Assembly (NCBI GenBank): GCA_003024785.1
Contig: PUQB01000001.1
Coordinates: 998,501 to 1,062,500, forward strand
Length of the DNA stretch: 64,000 bases
Direction of reading: 5' to 3'
Source of the DNA: Selaginella tamariscina
Taxonomy: Eukaryota > Streptophyta > Lycopodiopsida > Selaginellales > Selaginellaceae
The notes under the pieces were generated by a model, which searched no databases, was not told where the DNA came from, and saw only the letters and a list, made by a program, of their open reading frames with translations. Positions 9,975-22,239 of the stretch are shown here, piece by piece; position 1 is the first letter of the stretch; the number at the start of each line of letters is the position of its first letter. Position numbers and translations under genes: made by a program.

Positions 9975-12900
9975 TAATCGAGAGCTCAAGGAGTTTGCCC
10001 TGTTAGACACTGGTGCGAATGCATGCTTCATGGATGACATTTTTGCAACTCAACATGCATTTCGGTGGTAAAGTTGAAGCGTGCAGTTCCTGTAGAAGTG
10101 GCCGATGGGCGTCTGATTGCTTCTGGTACAGTTACCCATGCTATCGAACCTCTTTCCTGCAGTCATGGCACATTCAACTGTACAATTTCTTTCAACTTGA
10201 TCAAGACTCGGTCGACTCCCATCATTTTGGGCATGTCATGGTTCGTTGTTGCAAATCGCAGATCGACTGGAGGCTAGGACGCTCATGTTTTCCTCTCCGA
10301 CAGCTAGGATCAATCCTGTACCTTCCTGTGTGCAGGATACATCCTTAGTATCTGAGGCAATACAAGCTACAATCGACCGTGCCTGTTCCTATACAGTGTT
10401 GAAGACTTCCTCGACAGGACACCTCATGTTAGTTCCAGCACATCCGCAGCTCTCTCCACTCCTGTAAGTTTGCGTTATTTATCAGCACATTGCAGGCTTT
10501 CTCACTCTTGGGCAACCACGGACGCATGTACAGGATTCTTTCAATCCTGTACACTCATCAACATCCACACAGGTTCTTTCCAATCCTACTCTTTCTGTTA
10601 CACTACTTCTATTCCACCCCCAAGATCCTTCCTCTTTTTCAGTCACAGCTCCCTCCTTCTCCTCTCCGAGTTCTTACCACTACCATGCATGAACTCGCCA
10701 CTGATCCTGCTCCTTCCACCTTTTTGCCTTTCAAGTAACTCCTACGTCCTCTTTACCTTTCCTGTATCCACTCTGTTTTTCAATCTCCTTTCCTACTTTC
10801 TCCTTCTCCTTCTTCTCTACCTCCAAGTACCACGTTTAAGGACGTTTTTGACAAGCACAAGGCTGCAGTTCTTCCTGTTCACAGGTCCTACGACTGTCCT
10901 ATTGATCTTGCAGAAGGAAAGACTCCACCGTTCGGACCGATTTATGCATTGTCACCCACAGAGTTGGAGGTTCTTCGTCAGTACATCGAGGACAACTTGG
11001 CATCCGGCTTCATTCGTCACTCAAAGTCCCCTGCAGGAGCGCCTATCTTCTTTGTCAAGAAGAAGGATGGGAGTTACGTTTGGTTGTGGACTACAGGGGT
11101 TTGAATCAAGTCACCATTCGGAATCGGTACCCGTTGCCATTGATCCCGGAACTTCTCGATCGGCTGCGAGGAGCAAAGGTGTTCACGAAGATCGACTTAC
11201 GAGGGCCTACAACCTTGTACGGATTCGTCCAGGCGATGAGTGGAAGACTGCCTTTCGTACAAGGTATGGACACTTCGAGTACACGGTATGCCTTTCGGCC
11301 TTACCAATGCCCCAGCCGTGTTCCAACACATGGTGAACGACATCTTTCGTGACTTCTTGGACCAGTTTGTGGTGATCTACCTCGACGACATTTTGATTTT
11401 CTCCAAGGACCAGGCGGCACATGACAAGCATGTACGATTAGTTCTACGGGCTTCGCGAGCATGGCCTGTATGCAAGTTGGAGAAGTGTTTTTTCGATAGG
11501 ATTCTGTGGAGTTCTTGGGCTACATCGTCTCTCCTGCTGGCGTTTCCATGGACATGCACAAGGTGAAGACCATCGTGGAGTGGGAGAGGCCCAAGTCTGT
11601 ACGAGATGTACAATGTTTCCTTGGCTTTGCAAACTTCTACAGGCGGTTCATACAGGACTTCTCCAAGCGTGTACTTCCACTCACGGAACTCACCAAGCGC
11701 ACAGGGGTTTTCTCTTGGTCCGACAAGGCGGAACATGCATTCACAACACTCAAGGACCTTCACGACAGCTCCGATTTTAGCACATCCTGACCCTTCTCGT
11801 CCTTTCTTCGTTGAAGCAGATGCCTCGGATTTTGCAGTAGGATCCGTCCTATCACAAGTTGGAGAAGACAAGTTGCTTCATCCTGTAGCTTTTCACTCTC
11901 GTAAGTTCCTTCGGCGGAGATCAATTACGAGATTCATGACAAGGAACTCAAGGCCATTGTGGATTCGTTTGAGGAGTGGCGGCATTTCCTGGAAGGTGCT
12001 GCGCATCCTGTACAAGTTCTTACGGATCACAAGAACCTGGAGTATTTCAAACGGCTCGAGTTCTCAGTCGGCGACAGGCTAGGTGGGCGGAGTTCCTATC
12101 ACGTTTTGATTCGTCATCGTCTACAGGCCCGGTTTTGGAATGGCAAGGCGGACGCATTGTCTAGGCGCTCTTACCTTGCACCAAGCCCGGGCGATCCTGC
12201 ATTTGACTGTCAAAGGCAAGTGTTGTTGGGTCCTGATCGATTCCGGCTTGCGGCACTGCAGGTTCATCAGGCTCCAGCAAATTCAACACTCCTACAGGAC
12301 ATCCGTTCGCAGTTGGCTACAGACGACTTTGGCAAAGAATGTGTTCTCACACATTCATCCTGACGTTGCAAGTTCCTCTTCCTCCAGTTCCCGTCCAGAC
12401 TACAACCTGTTCACCATACAGGATGGACTCCTGTACCGGGAAGGTCTCCTGTACGTTCCTGTTGGTATTTCAGGACTCGTGTGGTACAGGATTGTCATGA
12501 TACCCGGCTACAGGACATTTTGGTGTGGCCAAGACAGTGAGTTGGTGACTCGCAACTATTGGTGGCCTGGGTTGCGAGGTTTTGTGGAGAGGTTTGTACG
12601 GAGTTGTGACACTTGTAACAGGTCGAAGATGCCTCATCATGCACCCTCTGTCTTCTTCGTCCTCTTCCTGTTCCTTCTGCTCCTTGGAGATCCATTTCTA
12701 TGGATTTCCTCACAGATCTTCCTCCTTCTCGTGGATTCGATGCAGTTCTTGTGGTGGTTGACCGTTTCACCAAGCATGCTCATTTCCTACCCTGCAACAG
12801 ACAGCTACAGGTCAGACAACTGCCGAGTTGGTGATCCGTGAGGTGTTCCGACATCATGGTCTTCCTGAGAGCATTGTTTCGATCGAGGTCCACAATTCAT

Positions 12901-13740
12901 GTCCAAGTTTTGGCGAGAGCTTCTTCGGAGTCTACAGGTTAAAGCGGATCTTTCTTCAGGATATCACCACAAACCGATGGCAGTCTGAACGCACAATTCA
13001 GACCTTGGAACAGTATCTTCGTTGCTTCATCAGTTACCAAGGACAACTGGTTGGACCTTCTTCCAATGGCGGAGTTTGCCTACAACAACTCCGTTCACGC
13101 ATCTACAGGACAGACACCTTTCTTTGCTCTTACAGGCCACCATCCACGTTTTGACTTTGCTCTCCCGCTTCTCCTTCTTCCGCTCCTGTACAGGATCGTC
13201 TTCAGCATCTTCGGCAGGTATAGGATGATCTCCAGGTTCATCTTCAGCAGGCACAGGAACGATACAAGCATCATGCTGATGCTCACCGTCAGCCGCACCT
13301 ATACAAGATTGGTGATCTCGTGTGGCTTTTCGTCGACACATTCGCACCAACAGGCCTTCTTCTAAGTTGGATTTTAACGATTGGGCCCTTACAGGATCGT
13401 GGCAGGTAAATCCTGTAGCTTTCCGACTCGAGTTACCATCCACGGTGAAACTTCATCCTGTGTTTCACACCTCCTTGTTGGAGCCGTATCATCCTTCTTC
13501 TCTTCCCGGTCGTGTTTCTTCTCCTCCCCCTCCTGTGGTCATTGACACTGAACCTGAGTACAAGTTGCAGCCATCCTTTTCTCTCACGCCAACTCAATAC
13601 TTGGTGGATTGGAAAGGTTATTTGCCTACTGATCGCACTTGGGAACCTGCATCCAACTTACTCCATGCTTCTTCCAAGGTTGCTGCCTTCCATCGGCATT
13701 ATCCTGCTAAACCAGGTCCAAGACTCGTGGAACTCGTCTT
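9975..13740 (+). pseudogene. Gyp-2 pol: protease, RT, RNase H, integrase, chromodomain (broken)
   Basis: Protease ALLDTGANACFMDD (about 10000-10040); RT from [17 protein letters not shown] (about 10888), [29 protein letters not shown], catalytic YLDD (11378-11389), [11 protein letters not shown] (about 11618); RNase [16 protein letters not shown] (about 11808) and TDHKNLEYF; integrase zinc part with SCDTCNRSK (about 12600-12630), DDE core, YNNSVHASTGQTPFFAL (about 13080-13130); GPY/F-like LDFNDW...LHPVFHTSLLEPY (13370-13490); chromodomain LVDWKGYLPTDRTWEPASNLL (split: LVDWKGYLP, TDRTWEPASNLL; about 13600-13665) with FHRHYPAK end. The last open frame (13322-13909) reads past the purine tract. 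Between protease and RT lies a long poorly conserved TC-rich linker (10470-10860). Frames change repeatedly. Confidence 0.9.
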
Positions 13741-13741
13741 T

Positions 13742-13754
13742 AGGGAGGAGGTGC
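13742..13754 (+). promoter_or_regulatory. Polypurine tract of Gyp-2
   Basis: agggaggaggtgc directly before the 3' LTR; the matching tract of Gyp-3 is agggagaggtgt at 18279-18290. Confidence 0.8.
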
Positions 13755-14345
13755 TGTCACGACCCGATCAGGAACAGGATTCCGATACAGGATATGGGTT
13801 ACAGGACTTTCCTACAGGATATTCCTACCAGGATTCCGGACACAGGATACGGTTGCAGGTATTCTACAGGATATGCCTAGAGGATAAGGGACATGTGGAC
13901 TCATCTTAGCTCTACATGCATGCATCTTTGCATGTATGCAACATTTTAGCATCATGCCTAGATTAGCTCTTGGAGTTGTGAGCATAAAAGCTCCGACCTA
14001 ATTGTTTGTACAATCAGTTACTATCAACACCAGTCTTACTACGAAATCTCGTCTTGTCTTGTTCTTGTCTTGTTTTCTGTCATGCTCCTGTCTCGCTCCT
14101 GTTTCCTGTCCTGCTCCTGGATCTATTCTGCTCCTGTCTTATTCGGATCCTGTCCTGTTTTCTGTTTGCTCATGGATCCTGTCCTGCGTTCCTGTCTTGC
14201 TCCCGGATCCTATCCTGATCCTGTCTTGCTCCTAGGTCTGTCCTGTTCCTATTCCTAGTTCATGTCCTGCTCTCGTCCAGCTCCTGAGTCAAGCCTTCTG
14301 TCCTTGGAATCTGTTCTCTTCCTGGTTCCTGATCGTGGCTTGACA
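13755..14345 (+). repeat. 3' LTR of Gyp-2
   Basis: 591 bp, begins tgtcacgacc and ends gcttgaca. Lacks the 55-bp duplication of the 5' copy and keeps the cleaner self-priming segment (14015-14027). Confidence 0.92.
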
Positions 14346-17300
14346 TCAGGAAGTTCAAGATGCAGTCGGAAAACTTCAATGTCCACTTCGTAGGGCCGCG
14401 AAGTGGAACGTAGGTGCAGGCTCCATTGGTGCTGCTCATACCATTCCATCCCTCAAATTTCTTGTACACATTTGCTTCAATAATCGAGACTTAAGGAGTT
14501 TGCCTTGTTAAACACTGGTATAAAATGCATGCTTCATGGATGACACTTTTGCAAACTCACATGGCATTCTAGTGGTAAGTTGAAACATGCAGTTTTAGAG
14601 GTTGCAGATGGTCGTCTGATTGATTTAGTGCAGTTACCCATGCTAACCACACCCTCTCTTGCAGTCATGGCGCATTCAATGTTCAATTTCCTTCAACTTG
14701 ATCAAGACTCGGTTGACTCCTCATTTTGGGCATGCCATGGTTCGTGGTTGCAATCCTTAGATCGATTGGAGGTCTAGGGACGCTCACGTTTTCTCTCCGA
14801 CAGCCAAGATCAATCATGTACCTTCCTGCTTGCAGGATACGTCTTTAGTGTCTGAAGCAGTACAAGCTACAGGATTGACCGTGCATGTTCCTATATCAGG
14901 GTTGAAGACTCCTCCTCGACATGATTCACCTCTTATCAGTCAGTCAACACATCCACAAGTTCTCTCCACTTTATAAGTTCATGAATTCCTATATAGGGTT
15001 CTTCCAATCCTGTATCAATGTTGAAGGTTCCTCTTAACAGGATCCTCCTGTTGGTTCGTCAACACTTGCAAGCTCTCCTCACTCCTATGCATCCATAAAG
15101 GATTCTTCAATCATGTACACTTGTCAAATCCACACGGTTTTCCCCAATTTGCCTCTTTTCATTTTGCTTTTGTTCCATCTCCAAATCCTTCTTTTTTTAT
15201 TCACAGCTCCCTCTCCTCCTCTTCGAGTTCGTACCACTACTATGCATGAACTTGCCACTGATTCTGCTCCTTTTCATCTCTTTGCTTTTCAAATAACATT
15301 TACGTTTCTTTTACCTTTCCTATATCTAACTCTCCTGTTTTTCTATTTCCTTCTCCTTCTCTTTCTCCTTCTCCTGCTTTTTCCTGTCATCCAAGTATCA
15401 CTTCTTTCAGGATATTTTGACAGCACAAGGCTCAGTTCTTTATGTTCAAGATCCTATGACTGTCCTATCGATCTTGCAGAAGGAAGACTCCACCATTCGG
15501 ACCGATTTATGCACTATCACTTATAAAATTGGAGGTTCTTCGCCAGACATCGAGGACAACTTGGCATCCGGCTTCATTCGTCACTCAAAGTCCCCTGAAG
15601 AGCACCTATCTTCTTTGTTAAGAGGAATATGGGAGTTTTGCGCTTGGTGTGGACTACAGGGGTTTGAATCAGTCACCATCCAGAACTGGTACTCATTACC
15701 ATTGATCTAGAACTTCTCGATCGGTATGAGGACAAAGGTGTTCACAAAGATCGACTTACGAGGGCCTACAATCTTGTATGGATCCGTCCAGGCGATGAGT
15801 AAAAGACTGCCTTTCGTATAAGGTATGGACATTCGAGTACATGGTGATGCCTTTTGGACTTACCAATGCCCCAGGTGTTTCAACATATGGTGAACGACAT
15901 CTTTCGTGACTTCTTGGACCAGTTTGTGTGATATACCTCAATGACATTTTGATTTTCTCCAAGGACCAGGCACATGACAAGCATATATGACTAGTTCTAC
16001 AGAGGCTTGCGAGCATGGCAATGTACGCGAAGTTGGAGAAGTGTTTTTTCAACAAGATACTGTGAAGTTCTTGGGCTACATCGTCTCTCATGCCGGTTTT
16101 TTATGGACATGCACAAGGTGAAGACTATCACGGAGTGGGAGAGGCCAAGTTTGTATGAGACGTACAATGTTTCCTTGGCTTTGCAAACTTCTATAGGCGA
16201 CTTCTCCAAGCGTGTACTTCCACTCATGAAACCAAGTGCACATGAGATTTCTCTTGGTCTGACAAGGCGGAACATGCATTCATAGCACTCAAGAATGCCT
16301 TCACGACACTTCCAATTTTAACACATCCTGATCTTTCTTGTCCCTTCTTTGTTAAAGTAGATGCCTCAGATTTTGCAATAGGTTTTATCCTATCATAAGT
16401 TGGAGAAGACAAGTTATTCCATCCTGTAACCTTTCACTCTCGTAAGTTTTTTGGCGGAGATCAATTACGAGATTCATGACAAGGAATCAAGGCTATTGTG
16501 GATTCGTTCGAGGAGTGGCGGCACTTCCTAGAAGGTGCTGCGCATCCTGTACAAGTTCTTACGAATCACAAGAACCTAGAATTTTTTCAAATGGCTGAGT
16601 TCTTAGTCGGCGACATACTAGGTGGGCAGAATTCCTATCACGTTTTGATTTTATCATCGTCTGCATGCCCGGTTTTTGGAATGGCAAAGCGGATGCATTG
16701 TCTAGGTGCTCCTACCTTGCACCGACCCGGGATCCTGCATATGACTGTCAAAGTAGGTGTTGTTGGGTCCTGATCATTTTCGGCTTGCGGCACTACAGGT
16801 TCATCAGGCTTCAGTAGATTCAACACTTTTACAAACATTCGTTTGCAGTTGGCTAAGACGACTTGGCAAAGAATGTGTTCTCACACATTAGTCTTGACAT
16901 CGCAAGTTCCTTTTCCTCCAGTTCCCGTACAGACTACAAGCTGTTTCTTCTACATGACGGACTCCTGTACCGAAAAGGTCTCCTGTACATTCATGTTGGT
17001 ATTTGCAGGACTCATGTGGTATAGGATTGTCATGATACCCCGACTACATGACATTTCAGTGTGGCCAAGACAGTTGAGTTGGTGGCTCGCAACTATTGGT
17101 GGCCTGGGTTGCGAAGTTTTATGGAAAAGTTTGTACAGAGTTGTGACACCTGCAACAAGTCAAGATGCCTTGTCACGTGCCTCTGGTCTTCTTCATCTCT
17201 TTTGCTCCTTAGAGATCCATTTTTATGGATTTTCTCATAGATCTTCCTCTTCTTGTGGATTCGATATAGTCCTTGTGGTGGTTGACCGTTTCACAAACAT

Positions 17301-18290
17301 TTCATTTCCTACTATGCAACAAGACAGCTATAGGCCAGACAACTGCTGAGTTGGTGATCCGTGAAATGTTCAACATCATGGTCTTCCTGAGAGCATTGTT
17401 TCTGATCGAGGCCCAATTCATGTCCAGATTTTGGCGAGAGCTTCTCCGAAGTCTACAAGTTACAGCGGATATTTCTTCAGGATATCATCCACAAACTGAT
17501 GAACAATCAGAATGCACGATTCAGACATTGGAGCAATATCTTCGCTGCTTCATCAATTACCAATAGGACAACTAGTTAGACCTTCTTCCTATGGTGGAGT
17601 TTGCCTACAACAACTCCGTTCATGCATTTACAGGCCAGACATTTTTTTTCGCTCTTACAAGTTACCATCCACGTTTTGACTTTGCTCCTCCTGCTTCTCC
17701 TTCTTTCGCTCTGCAGTACAGGATCGTCTCCAACATCTTCATTAAATACAGGATGATCTCCGGGTTCATCTTTAGTAGACACAGGAATGGTACAAACATC
17801 ATGCTGATGCTCATCGTCAATCGGCACCTGCATACAAGATTGGTGATCTTGTGTGGCTTCTTCGTTGGAATATTCGCACTAACAAGCCTTGTTCTAAGTT
17901 GGATTTTCAACGATTGGGCCCTTACAGGATTGCAATTGAGGTCAATTTTGTAGCTTTCTGACTAGAGTTACTATATGCGGTGAAACTTATCTTGTGTTTC
18001 ACACCTCTTTGTTAGAGTCGTATCATCCTTCTTCTCTTCCTGGTCATGCTCCTCCCCCTCCCCCTCCTATGGTCATTAACGATGAACCTGAGTACGAAGT
18101 TGTAGCCATCCTTGATTTTCGTCTTCATTGCCGTTAACTTCAATACTTAGTGGATTGGAAAGGTTATTTGCCTACCAATCGCACTTGGGAACTTGCATTC
18201 AACTTACTCCATGCTTCGCTACTTTCCATCGACGTTATCCTGCTAAACTAGGTCCCAAGACTCGTGGAATTCATCCTTAGGGAGAGGTGT
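14346..18290 (+). pseudogene. Gyp-3 gag end and pol (heavily decayed)
   Basis: Resumes gag after the Gyp-2 insertion, then protease remnants (14480-14780), RT from CPIDLAEGR (about 15460) with [10 protein letters not shown], a mutated catalytic box YLND (15934-15945), RNase H-like [11 protein letters not shown] (about 16350), integrase pieces (YRVVTPAT-type zinc end near 17130, LVVVDRFT near 17270-17295, HPQTDEQSECTIQTLEQYL near 17490-17540, YNNSVHAFTGQTFFFAL near 17600-17655) and a chromodomain remnant (about 18145-18240). Many small deletions and stops. Confidence 0.85.
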
Positions 18291-18746
18291 TGTCACGATT
18301 CGATACAGGATGCAAGATACAAGATACAGGATATATGATATACCCATAGGATATGCCTATAGAATATGCTTATAGGATATACCTATATGATATGCCTACA
18401 GGATATACCTTCGGGATACGGGTCACCATTTTTAGCTCATGACTAAATTAGGTTCATAACCAGATTAGCTTTTGGAGTTGTGAACATAAAGCTCCAACCT
18501 AATTGTTGTACAATTAGTTACTATTAACACTAGTCATTCTACGATTATTCTTGTCTTGATTCTTGTCTTGCTTATTGTCTTTTACTCTGTCTTGTTCCTA
18601 GTGTTCTTATCCTACTCCAGTTCTTGTACTGCTCCTTGTCCTGCTCCTTGTTCCTCCTGAATTCTTAATTCCTGTCCTGCTCCTAAGTCAAGCTTTCTTG
18701 TTCTTAGAATCCTACTCTTTCCTTGTTCCTGGATCGTAGCTTAACA
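18291..18746 (+). repeat. 3' LTR of Gyp-3
   Basis: 456 bp, begins tgtcacgatt, ends gcttaaca; TATA-like cataaag near 18485 and start-like tagttactattaacac near 18515 correspond to the Gyp-2 promoter but have diverged. Confidence 0.88.
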
Positions 18747-19812
18747 ATACTATTCAAAAGTACTCCAAGCATGTAGGAAAATTCTTAAAGTGCATGTTCA
18801 ACCTTGGTAATGAACAATCGCATAGAAATAATATATTAACAATAAATATTATTTTCTTAATTACTTTGGAAAGTTCGTTCTTCAACATACTTAGATCTAT
18901 GGATTCTAAAGAAGACAAAACAAAAGCCAGAAGGTAGTGTCACCACTATAAAAGCTTTATTTTGTGGACATCGGTTGCCAATACATAAAATGTTGTTTCC
19001 ATATACTCCCCCCTTAAAACTGAAAAGAAAAATGCAAAGAAAAGTACATCCACCAGAAACTTATAACTTTATTCATTTTGAAACATGAAGGTCATCTTAG
19101 TACCCATGTGTCATATGCATATATATATATATATATATATAATGTAATATATACACACGTATACAAACTCTGCTACTATAAATCATCCATAGGGGGGAAT
19201 AATATAATTGGAACAATGGTTAAGATTGAATTTTATTATTTCAATAAAAATTAAATATTAAAACATAGTGAAAAAATATGTAAAACTAACCAAAACCACA
19301 TACACATGTATATATATGTGTGTGTGTAGACATTATTATTTAATTAAATAATATTATCATTGTAAGTAAGTGAAAAATATAAATAGAAACTATATACTAT
19401 ATACCTATTATTATAAATACAGTAAGTAATTAGCTATACATTGACTAAATCAAAATGTTCTTTTTTAAGTTAATGATATCATATACTAATATTAGAATAC
19501 ATACATAACATATATAAAAAAAATCAATTATTTTTTAAAACCACCAACAACATAACACATGCACATTTTTATAGCATAATATAAATATGATCTGAAATTA
19601 TAATATATTTAAATATTAAGTATATATATTTAATAAATTATATAAATATGTTTTATTGATTTAGATTCCTTTAAGCATATTTCCTATTAATTTAGCGTAT
19701 AATATACTGGAATGTCTAAAGTTCACCCAATTGGGAATTCCTAACATTTTACAAAAAAATCTTTTTTTCTCTGCAAAGTCCCACCTGTAAGAAGCAACAG
19801 AAACTGAGAACT

Positions 19813-19858
<46 letters not shown>

Positions 19859-20096
19859 CACACACACACACACACACCACAACACACACACAATATTTGT
19901 TTACCTTTAGCAGGGCCAACGTAAATCTCTGGAAGAATCTTTAATAATTAAGTCGCATTATCGGGCCTTAACAGCGTCTGGGAGAGGGGAGCTCTTGTGC
20001 TGTACACAATGATATACATTACGATACATGTGTGTCTAGATATCATATCACATATATATATAAATATATAATATATATGAGTGTGTGGATGAATGG
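18747..20096. other. AT-rich intergenic sequence with microsatellites
   Basis: No gene seen. Contains an (AT)n run at about 19118-19142 and a long (CT)n followed by (CA)n at about 19816-19892. Confidence 0.7.
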
Positions 20097-21814
20097 CTAA
20101 CGAATGATCACCTTCTTCTTTTTGTGCTTGTGACCATCGCCATCCTCCTCCTCGCCTTCATGCCGCCGTTTCTACAGTCATAACATAAGTTATAAACACA
20201 CGTGTTCGTGCATACACACACGCAAATCATAAAAGAAACACATACACATATACAAACGCACGCAATGTATGTACAGATGCATCTACACACACACACACAT
20301 ATATATACATACACACACTAGTACATGTGGTTCATGTTATGATGTTTCAGAGTGTCTAGAATGTCTATCAATCATATATATCTATAATTATATGTGTCTA
20401 CATATAAGCAGGTGTGTGCGTATAGCTGTGTTGACTCCCTCTCTCCACATACACACCACACACGCACACGCTTTTACGCTTACCTTCTTCTTGTGCTTCT
20501 TTTTATCTTCGCCATTTTCTCCCTTGTTAGCGTGGTCCTTGTCTTTGTCCTTGTGTTTCTCCTTACGCTTCTCTTTGTCTTTCTCCTTGTCTTTGTCCTT
20601 GTGCTTCTTGTGCTTGTGCTTCTTATGCTTCTTTCTATCCTCGTCCTTAGTCTTCCCAAGTGTGGGTAATCCCCGATCAGCCTGCATGTCATATAACAAT
20701 TCATTATTATAATATCGCAATTTCTAGTCAGAAATAAATAAAGTATATATTGATTGACTATGTGATATAAAATATTGTTTACATCCATTCCACCATAATT
20801 ATGTTATATATAAGCACATAATATATCAACTGCTTTCATATACAAAGTCACCACACATGTATGTGTGTGCGTGTGTGAAGGAACACACATATCAGACACA
20901 CACTCATATTAAGTTACGGATACATGTTCCACATGTATCGCAAAATATCTGAGAACAAGATCATCAAATACATATACGTAAATACATATTGAGGAAGTGT
21001 GTGTGTGTGTGCTGTAGTCACACATACTTTAACTTTGTATCACAACATATAACCACGTATAAGATGATAAGATGATAAGATGAAAGTTGACACACACACA
21101 CACGTACCTCTGGCAATGAAACAGGTCCAGTTTCACGAAACGTGAAAGCCCGTCTAAGTGTTTCTAGATCAAAGGGCGTATATCAAGGGGATACGCATCC
21201 GGTGCTCTTAAAAGCTGCCCGAGCTCCATGCCTTCACCCTTTCTGATCTCCGTGTCACCCACAACCTCACGTAGATACTTTGAATCTGCAATGGATGCCG
21301 GGAATGACTTCTTTGTATACGATTCATAATGTTCTTTTAGTCCGTAGTGTGTAATCAGATCCACTGCGCCCGTTAGTTCCCTTGGCCCTGCATATAACAT
21401 ACACCTCTACAAGTGTAAGCGTGTGTATATACACAATCATGTACGTTCAGTGGAATAATAATGCAAAAGGCACTCAAGATTCGTGTGTTGGGATTATCTG
21501 AATGTGTGTGCGACATTTACGTACATGGTTGAGAGTATATAAGAGAATTGAGAGAATGAGTGTATGTACACAATAACAGTATCCTGCGAATAAAAATTAC
21601 AAATAAATAATTCTCTATGTAATTCCAGTCTCTTGGGTATATACATAGACTAATTACAGGTAGATAACCCAAATTGCAACTAGCTCAATTAAGATAAAGA
21701 ACTCTGAGAATCAAAGAATGAATGCAGAATTGGTAATAGAGAGTGATTAAAGCACTGACTTGGCCCGGAATTAAGGAGCCTGAAGAAGCCTTCACTCCCG
21801 CCTGCGCTCGCCAT
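20097..21814 (-). CDS. MED19: Mediator subunit 19 (MED19)
   Basis: Head-module/hook-linked subunit of the Mediator complex that bridges transcription factors and RNA polymerase II in the nucleus. Exons (minus): 21814-21760, 21387-21108, 20681-20484, 20171-20097, with GT-AG borders, giving about 202 residues. The N-terminal block has GPRPRELTGAVDLI-type sequence and the family hallmark GDTEIRKGEGM; the C-terminal third is the Lys/His/Asp-rich tail typical of plant MED19 (KKHKKHKHKKHKDKDKEK), ending KRRHEGEEEDGDGHKHK. ATG at 21814 is chosen because MASAGGSEGFF reads straight into the splice. One base is missing near 21171-21176: IRP must be followed by FDLETLRRAFTFRETGPVSLPE (read as FDLETLRRAF then TFRETGPVSLPE) in another frame. 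A telo-box (aaccctaa) lies 17 bp upstream of the start. It is divergent from the zinc-finger gene. Confidence 0.85.
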
Positions 21815-22239
21815 AGCTGCGAGCTCCGTAAGAACCCTAACCTAAGTCAAAAAATGCAACAGAGGTATTAAACCAAAGCATCTCACGGTTGCGGGCCCGC
21901 CACGCAACAAGATCTGACGGCAGAAGCAAGATCCCAATCCAACGCCGAGAAATCCGCCACGTGTCCAGATAATTAAAATTAATTACGTTTTTTAGAAATT
22001 TGCGTAGGACATAACGAACTGACTGGGAGGAAGAGGCGCGCATGCAGGTCCTTGAAGAAACGGCGCAACCGCTCTTTAGAGTGGATGAGTGTCACTAGAG
22101 CTTGTGAACAGGAGCTGGATTAGGGCAGCCAGATCCCCAGGTAGGAATCCCTTGAAGCTCCCGCGGCTAGCTCACATTCCCATTTCCGATCCCGTCCGAC
22201 AGCTCAATTCCGGTCTCTCCTGCAGCTCGGACGGAGCTC

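Larger units (their letters stand above)
8160..14345 (+). mobile_element. Gyp-2: Ty3/gypsy chromodomain LTR retrotransposon inserted in Gyp-3
   Basis: Complete by structure on the plus strand: 5' LTR 8160-8830, primer site, gag, protease, RT, RNase H, integrase, GPY/F module, chromodomain, purine tract, 3' LTR 13755-14345. It interrupts the related element Gyp-3. The expected 5-bp duplication is poorly kept (ctagg at 8155-8159, tcagg at 14346-14350, three of five equal), but the continuity of Gyp-3 gag across it supports the insertion. Gag and pol are interrupted by many stops and frameshifts, so it is not autonomous now. Confidence 0.93.
7360..18746 (+). mobile_element. Gyp-3: 5'-truncated Ty3/gypsy element, split by Gyp-2
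   Basis: Gag homology to Gyp-2 starts abruptly near 7360, runs to 8159, and resumes at 14346, where Gyp-3 sequence continues through protease, RT, RNase H, integrase, chromodomain and a 3' LTR (18291-18746). Joining 8159 to the sequence after 14350 restores the aligned gag order seen uninterrupted in Gyp-2 around 9820-9840. No 5' LTR or leader is present, so the copy was truncated or rearranged at its 5' end. It is the most decayed of the three: stops, deletions and a lost RT aspartate (YLDD to YLND at 15934-15945). Confidence 0.85.

Noticed and set aside
10470-10860. 288-codon frame with many Phe/Leu/Ser as a membrane protein
   Set aside because: It is the TC-rich protease-RT linker of Gyp-2 running into RT sequence in the wrong frame.
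20269-20712. 147-codon plus-strand frame with Leu/Phe/Ser runs
   Set aside because: Antisense of the Lys-rich MED19 tail and of CA repeats.
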